Shown in pieces: positions 26,890 to 36,299 of a stretch of DNA of 64,000 nt. The notes under the pieces were generated by a model. The model searched no databases. It was not told the DNA's origin and was given only the letters and a program-made list of their open reading frames with translations. A program made the translations under genes and the position numbers. Every line of letters begins with the position of its first letter. The first letter of the stretch is position 1. This DNA is from Idiomarina seosinensis. Its GTDB lineage: Bacteria > Pseudomonadota > Gammaproteobacteria > Enterobacterales > Alteromonadaceae. The stretch covers positions 992,001 to 1,056,000 of the forward strand of contig NZ_PIQF01000001.1 in NCBI RefSeq assembly GCF_003987275.1, read 5' to 3'.

Positions 26890-29670
26890 ATGAAAATGAT
26901 TAAAACTTTAACCGCGGTGGCCGTTAGTACGGCGCTATTAGGTGGTTGCCAGATGACCCAGTCGACAGCTGGCGAACCGTCAACATCTCAACAAACAAGC
27001 CAACAACAATTCCCGCAAGTAGAAGTAAACTACGAGACGTTTACTTTGGATAATGGTCTAACGGTCGTGGTCCACGAAGATCGTAAAGCACCAATTGTTG
27101 CCGTTAATGTTTGGTACGCCGTTGGCTCTAAGGATGAAAAGCCCGGCAAAACGGGTTTCGCTCACTTGTTTGAGCACTTAATGTTCAATGGTACTGAAAA
27201 CTACGATGATGAGTATTTCGGCCCGTTTGAACGCGCTGGTGCCACCGAAATGAATGGTACCACCAATAATGACCGTACCAACTATTTCCAGAATGTACCG
27301 ACTCCAGCTCTAGATATGGCGTTATGGATGGAATCTGACCGGATGGGTCATCTCTTAGGCGCCGTTACTCAAGATAAACTCGATGAGCAACGTGGTGTCG
27401 TTCAAAACGAAAAACGTCAAGGCGAAGCACAACCTTACGGAAGAGTATGGGGATACCTGGCAGAACAGACATTCCCTGAGGGGCACCCCTACTCATGGTC
27501 CGTCATCGGGTCAATGGAAGATTTAAATAATGCTTCTTTGGATGACGTTCACCAGTGGTTTAAAGACTACTATGGTGCGTCCAACGCGGTCGTTGTTCTA
27601 GCCGGCGATATCGATGTCGAGACAGCCAAAGAAAAAGTCGAGAAGTATTTTGCCGATATCGACCCCGGAAAACCACTGCAAAAGCTGCAAGCGTGGGTAG
27701 CCAAACGTGAAGGCTCAAAACGCGCTTCAATGAAAGATGATGTTCCTGCATCGCGCATTTATCGTGTTTGGAATACGGCCCAGATTGGCACCGCAGATGC
27801 TGAGTATTTAGGATTGTTATCCGATATTTTAGCGAATGGTAAAAACTCTCGCCTATATCAACGGTTAGTTTATGACGAACAACTAGCAAGCTCTGTTGGC
27901 GGCTTTCAGTTTAGTCGTGATTTAGCAGGTCAGTTCTTTATTACCGCCGATGCCAAGGCAGGAGTCGAGCTTGACCGCATCGAAGCAATTATTGATGAAG
28001 AACTGAATAAGCTATTAACCGAAGGTCCGACTCAAGAAGAACTGAGCCGAACTAAATTCAGTACCACGGCACAATTTGTTCGCCAGGCCGAGAAAGTCGG
28101 TGGGTTTGGTGGCAAATCTGACATTTTAGCGTCAGGCGCGGTCTATCATAACGATCCCGGTTTTTACCAACAAGAAATGGATTGGATTAAAGGGGCTACC
28201 GTTGCCAACCTACAAAAAGCCGGACAACGTTGGTTAACTGATGGCGATTTTGTCTTGCACGTAGAACCACGCGGTGACTATCAGGCAGGCGAAGCTCAAG
28301 CAAGCCGTGAGCAACTACCGGAAATTGGCGATTTGCCAATGCTCGATTTGCCAGAGCTTAAGACGTTTGAACTGTCTAACGGGTTGGAAGTCTACCTCGC
28401 CGAGCGCAGCGATACACCAACCGTCGAAATGAACCTGGTATTCGATGCTGGCTACGCTGCAGATGCCGGTAACAAACCGGGAACCGCCAGTTTTACCATG
28501 TCGATGTTAAAAGAAGGCACCGAAAATTATGGTCCAATGGAGCTTTCAGCACGTCTTGACAGCCTGGGAACAAGTCTGTCAGCCGGCGCGTCACTGGATA
28601 GTTCAAATGTTCGTATGGATACACTAACAGTAAATCTAAACGAAAGTCTGGACCTAATGAATGAAGTACTGCAGTCTGCAACCTTCCCTGCAGAAGAAAT
28701 TGAACGCAAACGCTCTAACTGGATAGAGAACATCCGTAAAGAGCAAGCGAGGCCACAAACTCAGGCGCTGCGCGTAGTACCAGGGCTAATGTTTGGTGAA
28801 AACCACGCGTATAGCCAGCCATTAACAGGTTCTGGCACGGTCGAATCGATTGAGTCATTAACCCGTGATGATTTGGTGCAACATGCAAATACCTGGATGC
28901 GTCCGGATAATGCACGTCTGGTTATTGTCGGCGACACCACAGAAGATCAAGTTAAGCCATTGCTCGAGCAAAAGTTCAGCAGCTGGCAGGCGCCAGAGTC
29001 GGCCTTACCAACCAAGCAGCTTGATACTCCTGAGCCGCAGTCAGACGCGCGTGTGTTCTTGATCGATAAGCCCGGAACACCACAGTCGCTGATCATTGCA
29101 GGTCAGTTGGCACCTTCAGGTACCGTAGAGAACGCAGACACTATTGATGTTATGAACACCATATTGGGCGGCAGCTTTACCAGCCGTTTGAACATGAACC
29201 TGCGCGAAGATAAAGGCTGGTCCTATGGTGCTCGGTCAATATGGTTGGATAATTTGGGACCGGGTTTGCTGATTGCGTTAGCCCCTGTACAAACCGATAA
29301 GACTAAAGAGTCTATTGAGGAAATTGTTAAGGAGTTTACTCAGTACGAAGGTTCTGATCCTGCAACCGCGGACGAACTGGCAAAAGTTAAAGCCAACAAA
29401 ACGGCGAAGTTGCCAGGCGCTTATGAAACCAAAGGCGCGCTTATTGGAGCTGTTACCGAGACCTTAAATAAAGGTAAGGACATGCAGTACCTTGAAGCTT
29501 ATGCCCAACGCATCGAGGCTATTGACCTGGACAGCGTTAAGCAGACAGCCGATTCAGTGCTGCGTCCTGGTGCAATGACTTGGGTTATTGTTGGTGATTT
29601 AGAACAAATCGAAGACAAAGTCCGGAACCTAAATTTAGGCGAAGTGACTATCTTAGATGGCGTAAAATAA
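26890..29670 (+). CDS. M16 (pitrilysin-type) zinc metalloprotease, predicted lipoprotein
   Basis: A 926-residue protein with a lipoprotein signal: LGGC with the acylated Cys at residue 20, followed by Gln, so outer-membrane sorting is likely. The N-terminal M16 half holds the inverted zinc motif HLFEH (His92, Glu95, His96) and downstream NEKRQGE with the third ligand. The second half (from about 490) repeats the fold without the zinc motif but keeps the family SFTSRLNMNLREDKGWSYGA region. Such proteins degrade peptides in the periplasm. It is monocistronic and ends in a strong terminator. Confidence 0.93.
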   Translation: MKMIKTLTAVAVSTALLGGCQMTQSTAGEPSTSQQTSQQQFPQVEVNYETFTLDNGLTVVVHEDRKAPIVAVNVWYAVGSKDEKPGKTGFAHLFEHLMFNGTENYDDEYFGPFERAGATEMNGTTNNDRTNYFQNVPTPALDMALWMESDRMGHLLGAVTQDKLDEQRGVVQNEKRQGEAQPYGRVWGYLAEQTFPEGHPYSWSVIGSMEDLNNASLDDVHQWFKDYYGASNAVVVLAGDIDVETAKEKVEKYFADIDPGKPLQKLQAWVAKREGSKRASMKDDVPASRIYRVWNTAQIGTADAEYLGLLSDILANGKNSRLYQRLVYDEQLASSVGGFQFSRDLAGQFFITADAKAGVELDRIEAIIDEELNKLLTEGPTQEELSRTKFSTTAQFVRQAEKVGGFGGKSDILASGAVYHNDPGFYQQEMDWIKGATVANLQKAGQRWLTDGDFVLHVEPRGDYQAGEAQASREQLPEIGDLPMLDLPELKTFELSNGLEVYLAERSDTPTVEMNLVFDAGYAADAGNKPGTASFTMSMLKEGTENYGPMELSARLDSLGTSLSAGASLDSSNVRMDTLTVNLNESLDLMNEVLQSATFPAEEIERKRSNWIENIRKEQARPQTQALRVVPGLMFGENHAYSQPLTGSGTVESIESLTRDDLVQHANTWMRPDNARLVIVGDTTEDQVKPLLEQKFSSWQAPESALPTKQLDTPEPQSDARVFLIDKPGTPQSLIIAGQLAPSGTVENADTIDVMNTILGGSFTSRLNMNLREDKGWSYGARSIWLDNLGPGLLIALAPVQTDKTKESIEEIVKEFTQYEGSDPATADELAKVKANKTAKLPGAYETKGALIGAVTETLNKGKDMQYLEAYAQRIEAIDLDSVKQTADSVLRPGAMTWVIVGDLEQIEDKVRNLNLGEVTILDGVK

Positions 29671-29692
29671 CCATTAGTTAGTTATATTTTTA

Positions 29693-29727
29693 AAGCGGCA
29701 TCAGCTAAACACTGGTGCCGCTTTTTT
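29693..29727 (+). terminator. Intrinsic terminator after the M16 protease gene
   Basis: AAGCGGCATCAG (29693-29704) pairs with CTGGTGCCGCTT (29712-29723) with one T-G pair and a 7-base loop, followed by a T-run. Confidence 0.88.
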
Positions 29728-29735
29728 CTTGGTCG

Positions 29736-30191
29736 TTAGAAAATATGATTACCCAGTACCAATAGCTGGCAAACAATTACACCTGCGGTCAAAATTAGAC
29801 GCATAGGATAATAACCGGACTGCGTCGTCATCAGACTGCCTCTGGCAAGCACCCGTTCGAACGTGAGTACCAGAGCAAACCCAACCATTTGAATCAGTAG
29901 CGCCCAAAACACACTATCAAGCAGCAAGCTAAACCAAGCCAGCAACGCGAACGCATTACTTAACACCAGTAAACTATTGGTCGGTTCACTGTCAGCGCGG
30001 TGAATCGCTCTTCCCCACAAAATCCCCGCTAAAAAGCTTAAAATAATAGCCCCGTAAGTGAGCAGCAGTGTCATTGGTGCAACCGGTAAAGGTAACTTAA
30101 CCCCCATTAACTGGGCTAAGGAAAACACCAGAAAGGGAATTAACCCGGCAAAGCCGAGTAGCTGCATAATTTTTGTTTTTGCTGTACCCAT
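29736..30191 (-). CDS. DUF3429 domain-containing membrane protein
   Basis: A 151-residue protein with five hydrophobic helices. The motif SFLAGILWGRAI in the second or third helix and the initial LLGFAGLIPFL match DUF3429, a family related to the mitochondrial TMEM69 protein. No function is established. It is divergent from the Cry-DASH gene with a 67-base gap, a pairing that suggests a shared regulatory region but nothing more. Confidence 0.82.
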   Translation of the reverse strand: MGTAKTKIMQLLGFAGLIPFLVFSLAQLMGVKLPLPVAPMTLLLTYGAIILSFLAGILWGRAIHRADSEPTNSLLVLSNAFALLAWFSLLLDSVFWALLIQMVGFALVLTFERVLARGSLMTTQSGYYPMRLILTAGVIVCQLLVLGNHIF

Positions 30192-30258
30192 ATCACACGT
30201 CCATTTTGGTTTTTATTTCGTAATTTATAACGATAATTCCGCTAGTTAAGTTTAAATT

Positions 30259-31587
30259 ATGACAAAAAAATACCAGCGCGCCCTATATTGGTTCTCGCAC
30301 GATCTACGACTCAACGACAATGCTGCTCTAACCATAGCACAGCAGCAATGTGAGCGACTCGCTTACTGTTATGTTATCGATAGGCAAGCCCTCACTAGGG
30401 GGCGCTACGGTATGCCCTCTTTAGGTAAGCATCGTCTGCGTTTTATTATGCAGTCATTAGCCGAGCTAAAGCAGCAATTAGCCGAGGCCGGGCACCAACT
30501 TATCGTGCTTAACGGCGAACCACTTGAGGAGCTTAGTGCGTTAATTAGCCAGTACAGTCTGGACGCGGTGTTTGGAGCAAGGACTGCCGGTATTTACGAA
30601 CAACGTCGTTGGCAACAACTGGCGAAAAGGTTTCCCTATCTGAGCTTTCAGCAAATTGACAACTCCACCTTATTTGCAGAACAGCAGCTGCCTTGTTCCA
30701 CTAATGAACTGCCCGCTAGTTTTAGCCAGTTTCGTAAACTGGTCGAGCCGCTTTCAGACTCACTGCCCAGCAAGCAACTTTATAACCCGAACTTTAACCA
30801 CAAGACGCTGGTGATCAACAAGCATCATCAACTGCCGCAACTGCCGGAACCATCCGGAGCTTTAGTCGAGGGTGGCGAACTTGCCGCAGCCCAGCATTTA
30901 CAGCAGTACTTTAGCAGCTCCGCCCCTGCCCGTTATAAACAAACCAGGAATGCCTTAGAAGGTTTTGATCAATCAACCAAACTTTCCGCATGGCTGGCTG
31001 CTGGTAATCTTTCTCCACAACAAGTGGTTAATCGGGTGCGTGACTATGAACAACAATATGAGGCTAACGACTCAACCTATTGGATACTATTTGAATTACT
31101 CTGGAGAGATTACTTTTTTTGGTATCTGATCCGTCACCAGCACAAAGTTTTTAGCTTTAAAGGTTTGAGTGATAAACGACCCAAAACCAGTTTTTATCCG
31201 GGCCGTTTTAAACAATGGTGTGAGGGTAATACTCCCTATCCTTTAGTGAATGCCTGTATGAAGCAATTAAATGAAACCGGCTATCTGTCAAATCGTAGCC
31301 GTCAAATCGTGGCCAGTTGTTTGATTAACGAATTGGGTATCGACTGGCGTTACGGGGCAGCCTATTTCGAGCAGCAACTTATTGACTATGATGTAGCCTC
31401 AAACTGGTGCAACTGGCAGTATATAGCAGGCGTTGGCGCGGACCCTCGAGGGGGGCGTCAATTTAATTTGCAAAAGCAGACCAGTCAATTCGACCCTGAG
31501 GGTGAATTTATAGCGCGCTGGCGAGGCGATAAAACATCAGTGCTCGATCATAATGACGCGGCTGATTGGCCGGTGGTTAATAATTAA
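30259..31587 (+). CDS. Cryptochrome DASH / photolyase family protein
   Basis: A 442-residue cryptochrome/photolyase. The N-terminal Rossmann domain begins ALYWFSHDLRLNDNAAL and binds an antenna cofactor. The FAD domain has the DASH-type marks: LLWRDYFFWYLIRHQHKVF, SNWCNWQYIAGVGADPRGGRQFN and KQTSQFDPEGEFIARW. The WQY motif has Trp at the position of E. coli photolyase Trp382 and Tyr at Trp384, as is usual in DASH proteins. DASH proteins repair cyclobutane dimers mainly in single-stranded DNA and may signal. It has no obvious operon partner; a PAS-GGDEF gene converges on it. Confidence 0.93.
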   Translation: MTKKYQRALYWFSHDLRLNDNAALTIAQQQCERLAYCYVIDRQALTRGRYGMPSLGKHRLRFIMQSLAELKQQLAEAGHQLIVLNGEPLEELSALISQYSLDAVFGARTAGIYEQRRWQQLAKRFPYLSFQQIDNSTLFAEQQLPCSTNELPASFSQFRKLVEPLSDSLPSKQLYNPNFNHKTLVINKHHQLPQLPEPSGALVEGGELAAAQHLQQYFSSSAPARYKQTRNALEGFDQSTKLSAWLAAGNLSPQQVVNRVRDYEQQYEANDSTYWILFELLWRDYFFWYLIRHQHKVFSFKGLSDKRPKTSFYPGRFKQWCEGNTPYPLVNACMKQLNETGYLSNRSRQIVASCLINELGIDWRYGAAYFEQQLIDYDVASNWCNWQYIAGVGADPRGGRQFNLQKQTSQFDPEGEFIARWRGDKTSVLDHNDAADWPVVNN

Positions 31588-31594
31588 CTGCGAT

Positions 31595-32503
31595 TTATTG
31601 GGATTGCGCCAGTACTACTGCGTTTTTCCCCTCACTTTTCGCCTGATACATGGCTTTATCCGCCATATCGATAATGTTTTCTACGGTATAGCATTTTGAT
31701 AGCTGGTCACACTGACACAGGCCAATCGATAAAGTTACCGGCAAATGTTCCGATTCAATGCCGGTGACTAGCTGAGAGCGCAGCCGTTCCATCATTTGCA
31801 ACGCATTATCAGCTGAAATCATCGGGTGGATTGTGGCAAACTCGTCACCACCTATCCGGGCAATATGGTCCGAATGACGACTGCAATTAGTAATAAGCCG
31901 GGCAATAGACTGCAGCACCTCGTCACCGTATTGGTGACCAAACTTGTCATTAACCTCTTTAAAGTCGTCCAGATCAATAAACCCAACAGCAAATGGCGTG
32001 CCCTGCTCTGCCAACTGTTGTAATTCATCGTTTAACTGAGCGACAAATGCTCTGCGATTCATTACCCCAGTTAAGTGATCCGTCAGGGCCTGACGCTTCT
32101 CATACTCAAGTTCGCGGCGAATCTTTTCTTCAGCCTGTTGTTGCAGCGTATAGTCACGCACAATGGCGACCCCGAATAACTCACCATCGACATCCATTTG
32201 ATTCAGCATAATGTCCACATAAAACTCGGCACCATTACGTCTTACAGCGGGAAAACGTAAACCGTTACCCATTGAACGTTTACCCGGGTGTGAGAAAAAA
32301 CTGCTCAAATGTTGATCATGCTGCTTACGAAACTGTTCCGGAATCAATTGATTTAATGGCAAGTCAATAAGAGTGCTCGACGTATAATCGAACATGTTTG
32401 CCGCCGCTTCATTAGCCGCTACAATATTGCCTTCACAATTAATAACGATAGCTCCATCAGGAATGATTTCTAGAAACTCCCGGAATGTCCTTTTTACTTC
32501 CAT
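31595..32503 (-). CDS. PAS-GGDEF diguanylate cyclase
   Basis: A 302-residue soluble protein. The PAS domain (about 5-120) has EIIPDGAIVINCEGNIVAANEAAANMF and a PAC-like AIVRDYTLQQQAEEKIRRE, followed by a short coiled coil. The GGDEF domain (about 135-300) has an intact RIGGDEF active site and an upstream RHSD inhibitory site (RxxD, five residues before the active site), so it should make c-di-GMP from GTP with feedback control. It lies 15 bases downstream of the PAS-GGDEF-EAL gene, so a cyclase and a probable phosphodiesterase are co-transcribed. Confidence 0.93.
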   Translation of the reverse strand: MEVKRTFREFLEIIPDGAIVINCEGNIVAANEAAANMFDYTSSTLIDLPLNQLIPEQFRKQHDQHLSSFFSHPGKRSMGNGLRFPAVRRNGAEFYVDIMLNQMDVDGELFGVAIVRDYTLQQQAEEKIRRELEYEKRQALTDHLTGVMNRRAFVAQLNDELQQLAEQGTPFAVGFIDLDDFKEVNDKFGHQYGDEVLQSIARLITNCSRHSDHIARIGGDEFATIHPMISADNALQMMERLRSQLVTGIESEHLPVTLSIGLCQCDQLSKCYTVENIIDMADKAMYQAKSEGKNAVVLAQSQ

Positions 32504-32518
32504 TGACCAAACTTCCCT

Positions 32519-34114
32519 TTAATTAAGCCATTTAGATAACTGCGGAGCCGGCTTGCCGATGTAATAGCCCTGCAAAAACTCGATTTGCTGTTGCGTCAAA
32601 TAACCATTAACCGCCTCATCTTCAACGAATTCAGCCACCATCGGAATATTCATTTCTCGGCAAATACTAATCATTCCAGTCAAAATACTGGCATTACTCT
32701 TATCACTTAAAATATTGCGAATAATACTACCATCGATTTTCAAATAATCCGGATGCAACTGAATAAGCCGGGAAAAATTCGAGTAGCCAACTCCGAAATC
32801 GTCAATGGCGATTTTTCCGTTACGCAGGCGAACTTGCTTGGCAAAGTCCTCAACGGCGCTAAAATCTTCAGTTGACTCAGTCTCAGTAATTTCAAAGATG
32901 AGCTGAGCAGATTTATGCGCCTCCAGTGTATCAAGCATAAATTCAACAGTTTGTGGATTAAGAATATCTTCGATGGATATATTAACCGAAATCGCGACAT
33001 TATGTTGTTCGGATTGAATCACCGCTTGCTCTATCACTGAGCGGGTTATCTGACTGTAGTAACGGGTCGTCTTTGCTTTGTCGAGGAACATACCCGGAGG
33101 CAAATCAATGCCATTGTCACGCATTCTTACCAAAGCTTCGAAATAATCAACATTCTTGCCATCACTGCTTTTGATCGGTTGGTAATAGTTAATAAAATCG
33201 TGGTTATCCAGCGCCGCCTGTATTTTTGGCATCCAGTTAACTTTGTTGCTGTTAACGAATTCGCGCTCCTTAACACATTCAATGCGATCGCCGGAAAACA
33301 CTTTTTTCGCCTTTGCCAGCGCACTTTCAGCCAACTGCACTAACTTTTTGCGACCTACCCCCATGCCCAGCGCAATATCAATCGCCACGTCGCCACCGTT
33401 TATCTGAAACTGAGTGGACGATAGTGCCTGATAATAATGTTTTAAATGCAATTCGAAAACGCTGGGGATCATTCTAAAGTCGGCGACAATAGCGAATTTA
33501 TCCCCGTATAAGCGATAAATCTTTAAGTGTCTGTCATTTAAAAATTGCGCAGACCAAAGACTAAAAGCACGTAGCAATTCATCACCAAATTCCAGCCCGT
33601 AAAAATCGGCAAATGAACGAAACTTTCTAATATCCAGAATGGCCAAACATTGCGCATTGGTGGTTTTTATATCGTTCAATAAATCCACCCGAGTAGCTAA
33701 ACCTGTGACCGAATCGAAACGAGTCTCGCTAAGCAACTCATCCAGGTATACCTCTCGCGACACATCTTGCAATAGCAGCACAATTTCAGAAAGTTTATCC
33801 TGCGTATCGAACAAAGGAATTGTAAGGCACTGAAACCAAGCACCCTGGGTTTGCTGTGTCGCTAATTTTATAATGCCATTCCAGCTCTGCTGGTTACTAA
33901 CGGTATACTTAATACGATCTTCGAGCTGCTCGCGATGGGCGGGATCAACAAATTGTTTGAGCGCCTTACCGACAAGCGGCTGATCGGTATTCAGCCGGTT
34001 TTGTAAAGACTCACTAATGAAGATGACTCTGCCCTGCGCATCTAAGCGAATACACAAAGCTGATGACTCCAATGCTGACACATACTGGCTCAACAAATGA
34101 TGATTTCGCACCAC
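32519..34114 (-). CDS. PAS-GGDEF-EAL protein, probable c-di-GMP phosphodiesterase
   Basis: A 531-residue protein: PAS at about 10-125 (LCIRLDAQGRVIFISESLQNRL), degenerate GGDEF at about 130-275 where the active motif reads YGDKF, and EAL at about 290-525. The EAL part keeps YYQPI, the catalytic YFEALVRMR, the DDFGVGYSNFSRL loop with metal Asp residues, KIDGSII and the last EFVEDE Glu, so hydrolysis of c-di-GMP is likely. The GGDEF part is probably only a GTP sensor. It is followed by a PAS-GGDEF cyclase 15 bases on. Confidence 0.93.
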   Translation of the reverse strand: MVRNHHLLSQYVSALESSALCIRLDAQGRVIFISESLQNRLNTDQPLVGKALKQFVDPAHREQLEDRIKYTVSNQQSWNGIIKLATQQTQGAWFQCLTIPLFDTQDKLSEIVLLLQDVSREVYLDELLSETRFDSVTGLATRVDLLNDIKTTNAQCLAILDIRKFRSFADFYGLEFGDELLRAFSLWSAQFLNDRHLKIYRLYGDKFAIVADFRMIPSVFELHLKHYYQALSSTQFQINGGDVAIDIALGMGVGRKKLVQLAESALAKAKKVFSGDRIECVKEREFVNSNKVNWMPKIQAALDNHDFINYYQPIKSSDGKNVDYFEALVRMRDNGIDLPPGMFLDKAKTTRYYSQITRSVIEQAVIQSEQHNVAISVNISIEDILNPQTVEFMLDTLEAHKSAQLIFEITETESTEDFSAVEDFAKQVRLRNGKIAIDDFGVGYSNFSRLIQLHPDYLKIDGSIIRNILSDKSNASILTGMISICREMNIPMVAEFVEDEAVNGYLTQQQIEFLQGYYIGKPAPQLSKWLN

Positions 34115-34169
34115 ACGATCCCTTAAATGCGTAAATTGTTATTATATCGTTACTGTAACCTGAGAGTCA

Positions 34170-34724
34170 TTAAAATGCGACTGGACAATAACAGCCTTTT
34201 GCCGCGAGGTTGATCCAACCAGACTGCTTTTGGCTATGCCGCGCGTTTACCAGCGGTATCAACTGCTCAACAAAACTGGTTTCGGTATTACAAAAAGCAC
34301 CATCGGCATAAGGTCCCAAATAGACTAAATGTTCGTTTTGATTAAAAATTATAATAGCTGGCGTGGCTGGAATATAATTTTGTAAAGCAGATATTTGGTC
34401 GATATCGAGCTGATAATTATGGCCCTTATTAGCGCTGACTTGTCGTTTTACTTGAGCCTGGTGGCCTTGAGTTCGCCAGTTACAGCGACAATCTTTCTGA
34501 TTAATGTGAAAAACTGCGCCAGCTAATTCATCGGTATGTTTTCTTAATTGAGCTTTTAGCTGCTCAGTAAACCCCTCGTCAGCTATTCGTGTTTGCAGCC
34601 GGCCAGAGCCATCAAACCAGGTCAGTCGAGCATCGAGCAGCCACCACAATCCAACCAAAATGATAGCAAACCAGCTTACCACCAGCACCACCAGCCATGG
34701 TTGGTTTCGCTTTCTATTACACAT
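34170..34724 (-). CDS. Membrane-anchored thioredoxin-like protein (DUF6436 type)
   Basis: The ATG at 34724 overlaps the chemoreceptor stop by 8 bases and has CAGG just upstream; a GTG at 34739 is a weaker alternative. The 184-residue product has an N-terminal membrane helix ([21 protein letters not shown]), then a periplasmic domain with a thioredoxin-like course: [13 protein letters not shown] (Cys79, Cys81), [22 protein letters not shown] and a C-terminal GCYCPV. The CxC pairs replace the usual CxxC. DUF6436 is my best family guess. Redox activity is possible but not shown; the coupling with a chemoreceptor is curious. Confidence 0.6.
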   Translation of the reverse strand: MCNRKRNQPWLVVLVVSWFAIILVGLWWLLDARLTWFDGSGRLQTRIADEGFTEQLKAQLRKHTDELAGAVFHINQKDCRCNWRTQGHQAQVKRQVSANKGHNYQLDIDQISALQNYIPATPAIIIFNQNEHLVYLGPYADGAFCNTETSFVEQLIPLVNARHSQKQSGWINLAAKGCYCPVAF

Positions 34725-36201
34725 CAAACCTGGAAACACGCTGTTTTAAGCGCTTTGCAACATCCGCTAATTCTCTGGCTTTATCATCATTGGCCTCAAC
34801 CAACTGCAGTTCCTCGTGTGATAAAGCGGTAAGGGCCTGGGCCGAATTCGACATTTCTCCCGTAGCCGAATTTTGTTGTTCGGTCGCAAATGCCACTTGC
34901 TCGATGCGGTCTGCCATACTCGCCACTCGCTCACTCACGCGTTCAATTAATTCCTTTAAGTCTGAAGACAATGATACGCTCTGGTCTATTTTACTCGACG
35001 CATTACTCACTTTGCTAACCGACAGCTCTACTTCCTCAAGTATTTGCTGAGAAATATCGCTAATTTCTTTGGCGTTGCGTTCAGTCGTCTGAGCCAAACT
35101 TCTCACTTCATCCGCAACCACAGCAAAGCCACGACCATGTTCACCGGCTCGCGCGGCCTCAATGGCTGCATTTAACGCCAACAAATTAGTTTGTTTGGTA
35201 ATGTCATTAATCGCTGTAACCACCGTATTGATACGGCTGCTTTTTTGCTCCAGAGACTGAATGTGTTGATTCGCCTGATCGATCGTTTCGCGAGCTGAGA
35301 CGATCTCTGCATTAACCTGTTGCGTGTAGTCAACGGCCTGACTGCTTGTGTCTAAAGATTCATTGGCTGCTTCCCGGGCTTGCTGCGCCTGATCCGAAAT
35401 CGAGGCAATGGTACTGCCCATCTCATCAATAGCGCTAACGATTCGTTCGATTTGTGCCGCTGAATTTTCGCGTTTACCGGTTAGGGTCCGCGTGTTAGTT
35501 GTCAATTCATCAGAGTTCTGATTAACCGTAGAACTCAGATCATACGTCTCAGCAATACTCTCGCGGACGGTATTAATTAAGTCAGCAAATCGCTGTGTTT
35601 CGGGATTATCGGCAACTATTGAGGTCTTTAGGTTTATCCGTTGCTTATCACTGACAATAGTTTCTATCGCTGACTTTATCGTTATTGCCGTTTTCGCCTC
35701 AACATAGCTCTTATGCGAAATAAAGGCTAAAACTGCGCCCTCGGCAACGGCAAAGCTCGCATGAATGGCTAAAATACCCAGCGTCACATAGCCTTCAGCA
35801 AAAATATAAACACCAACATCGTTTAGCTGCAGAACAAAAAACAGTACATGATGAACGGCAACAACCGTCACGCTGGTTACCAAAACTTTCCAGTCTCGGT
35901 AGTAAATCAAAAATGCTAATACCGCAAAAATTTCAAAGTGCATTTCAACCAGCCCCATCGTCTGGTCAATATGCAGCGCGGTAATTAGCTGTATCGCCGC
36001 AGCTACCGTATGCCGGGTTATTGGCTGATGCGGCAACCAGCGGATTAACGCAAGAGGCAAGGAAACAATCACCAATGACAGACCAACGGGTAATAACCAT
36101 TCGCCCGTGAAAAAACAAATCAGGACGGTAATCGCCAACTGACTTAACAATACACCGGTAAAGACACGGTTGGCGGACAGAGTCCAGGGATAAGCAGACA
36201 T
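34717..36201 (-). CDS. Methyl-accepting chemotaxis protein with a multi-helix membrane sensor
   Basis: A 494-residue chemoreceptor. The N-terminus (about 15-180) holds about six membrane helices and no large periplasmic domain; inside are several His residues ([18 protein letters not shown] and [11 protein letters not shown]) that could bind a metal or haem. After a short linker comes the cytoplasmic coiled coil with the conserved tip [20 protein letters not shown]. The tip binds CheA and CheW. There is no C-terminal CheR-docking pentapeptide: it ends RVSRFDV. A signal acting in the membrane (redox, oxygen, light-driven energy change) is more likely than a periplasmic ligand. Confidence 0.93.
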   Translation of the reverse strand: MSAYPWTLSANRVFTGVLLSQLAITVLICFFTGEWLLPVGLSLVIVSLPLALIRWLPHQPITRHTVAAAIQLITALHIDQTMGLVEMHFEIFAVLAFLIYYRDWKVLVTSVTVVAVHHVLFFVLQLNDVGVYIFAEGYVTLGILAIHASFAVAEGAVLAFISHKSYVEAKTAITIKSAIETIVSDKQRINLKTSIVADNPETQRFADLINTVRESIAETYDLSSTVNQNSDELTTNTRTLTGKRENSAAQIERIVSAIDEMGSTIASISDQAQQAREAANESLDTSSQAVDYTQQVNAEIVSARETIDQANQHIQSLEQKSSRINTVVTAINDITKQTNLLALNAAIEAARAGEHGRGFAVVADEVRSLAQTTERNAKEISDISQQILEEVELSVSKVSNASSKIDQSVSLSSDLKELIERVSERVASMADRIEQVAFATEQQNSATGEMSNSAQALTALSHEELQLVEANDDKARELADVAKRLKQRVSRFDV

Positions 36202-36299
36202 TAAATAACCTCACTGCGTTAAAGTCAGAGGCTAGTACGTAAATAACTCAGTGACTGGATTAATTACCTAGTATATTTGTAGATGTTTTTTTAACCCAC

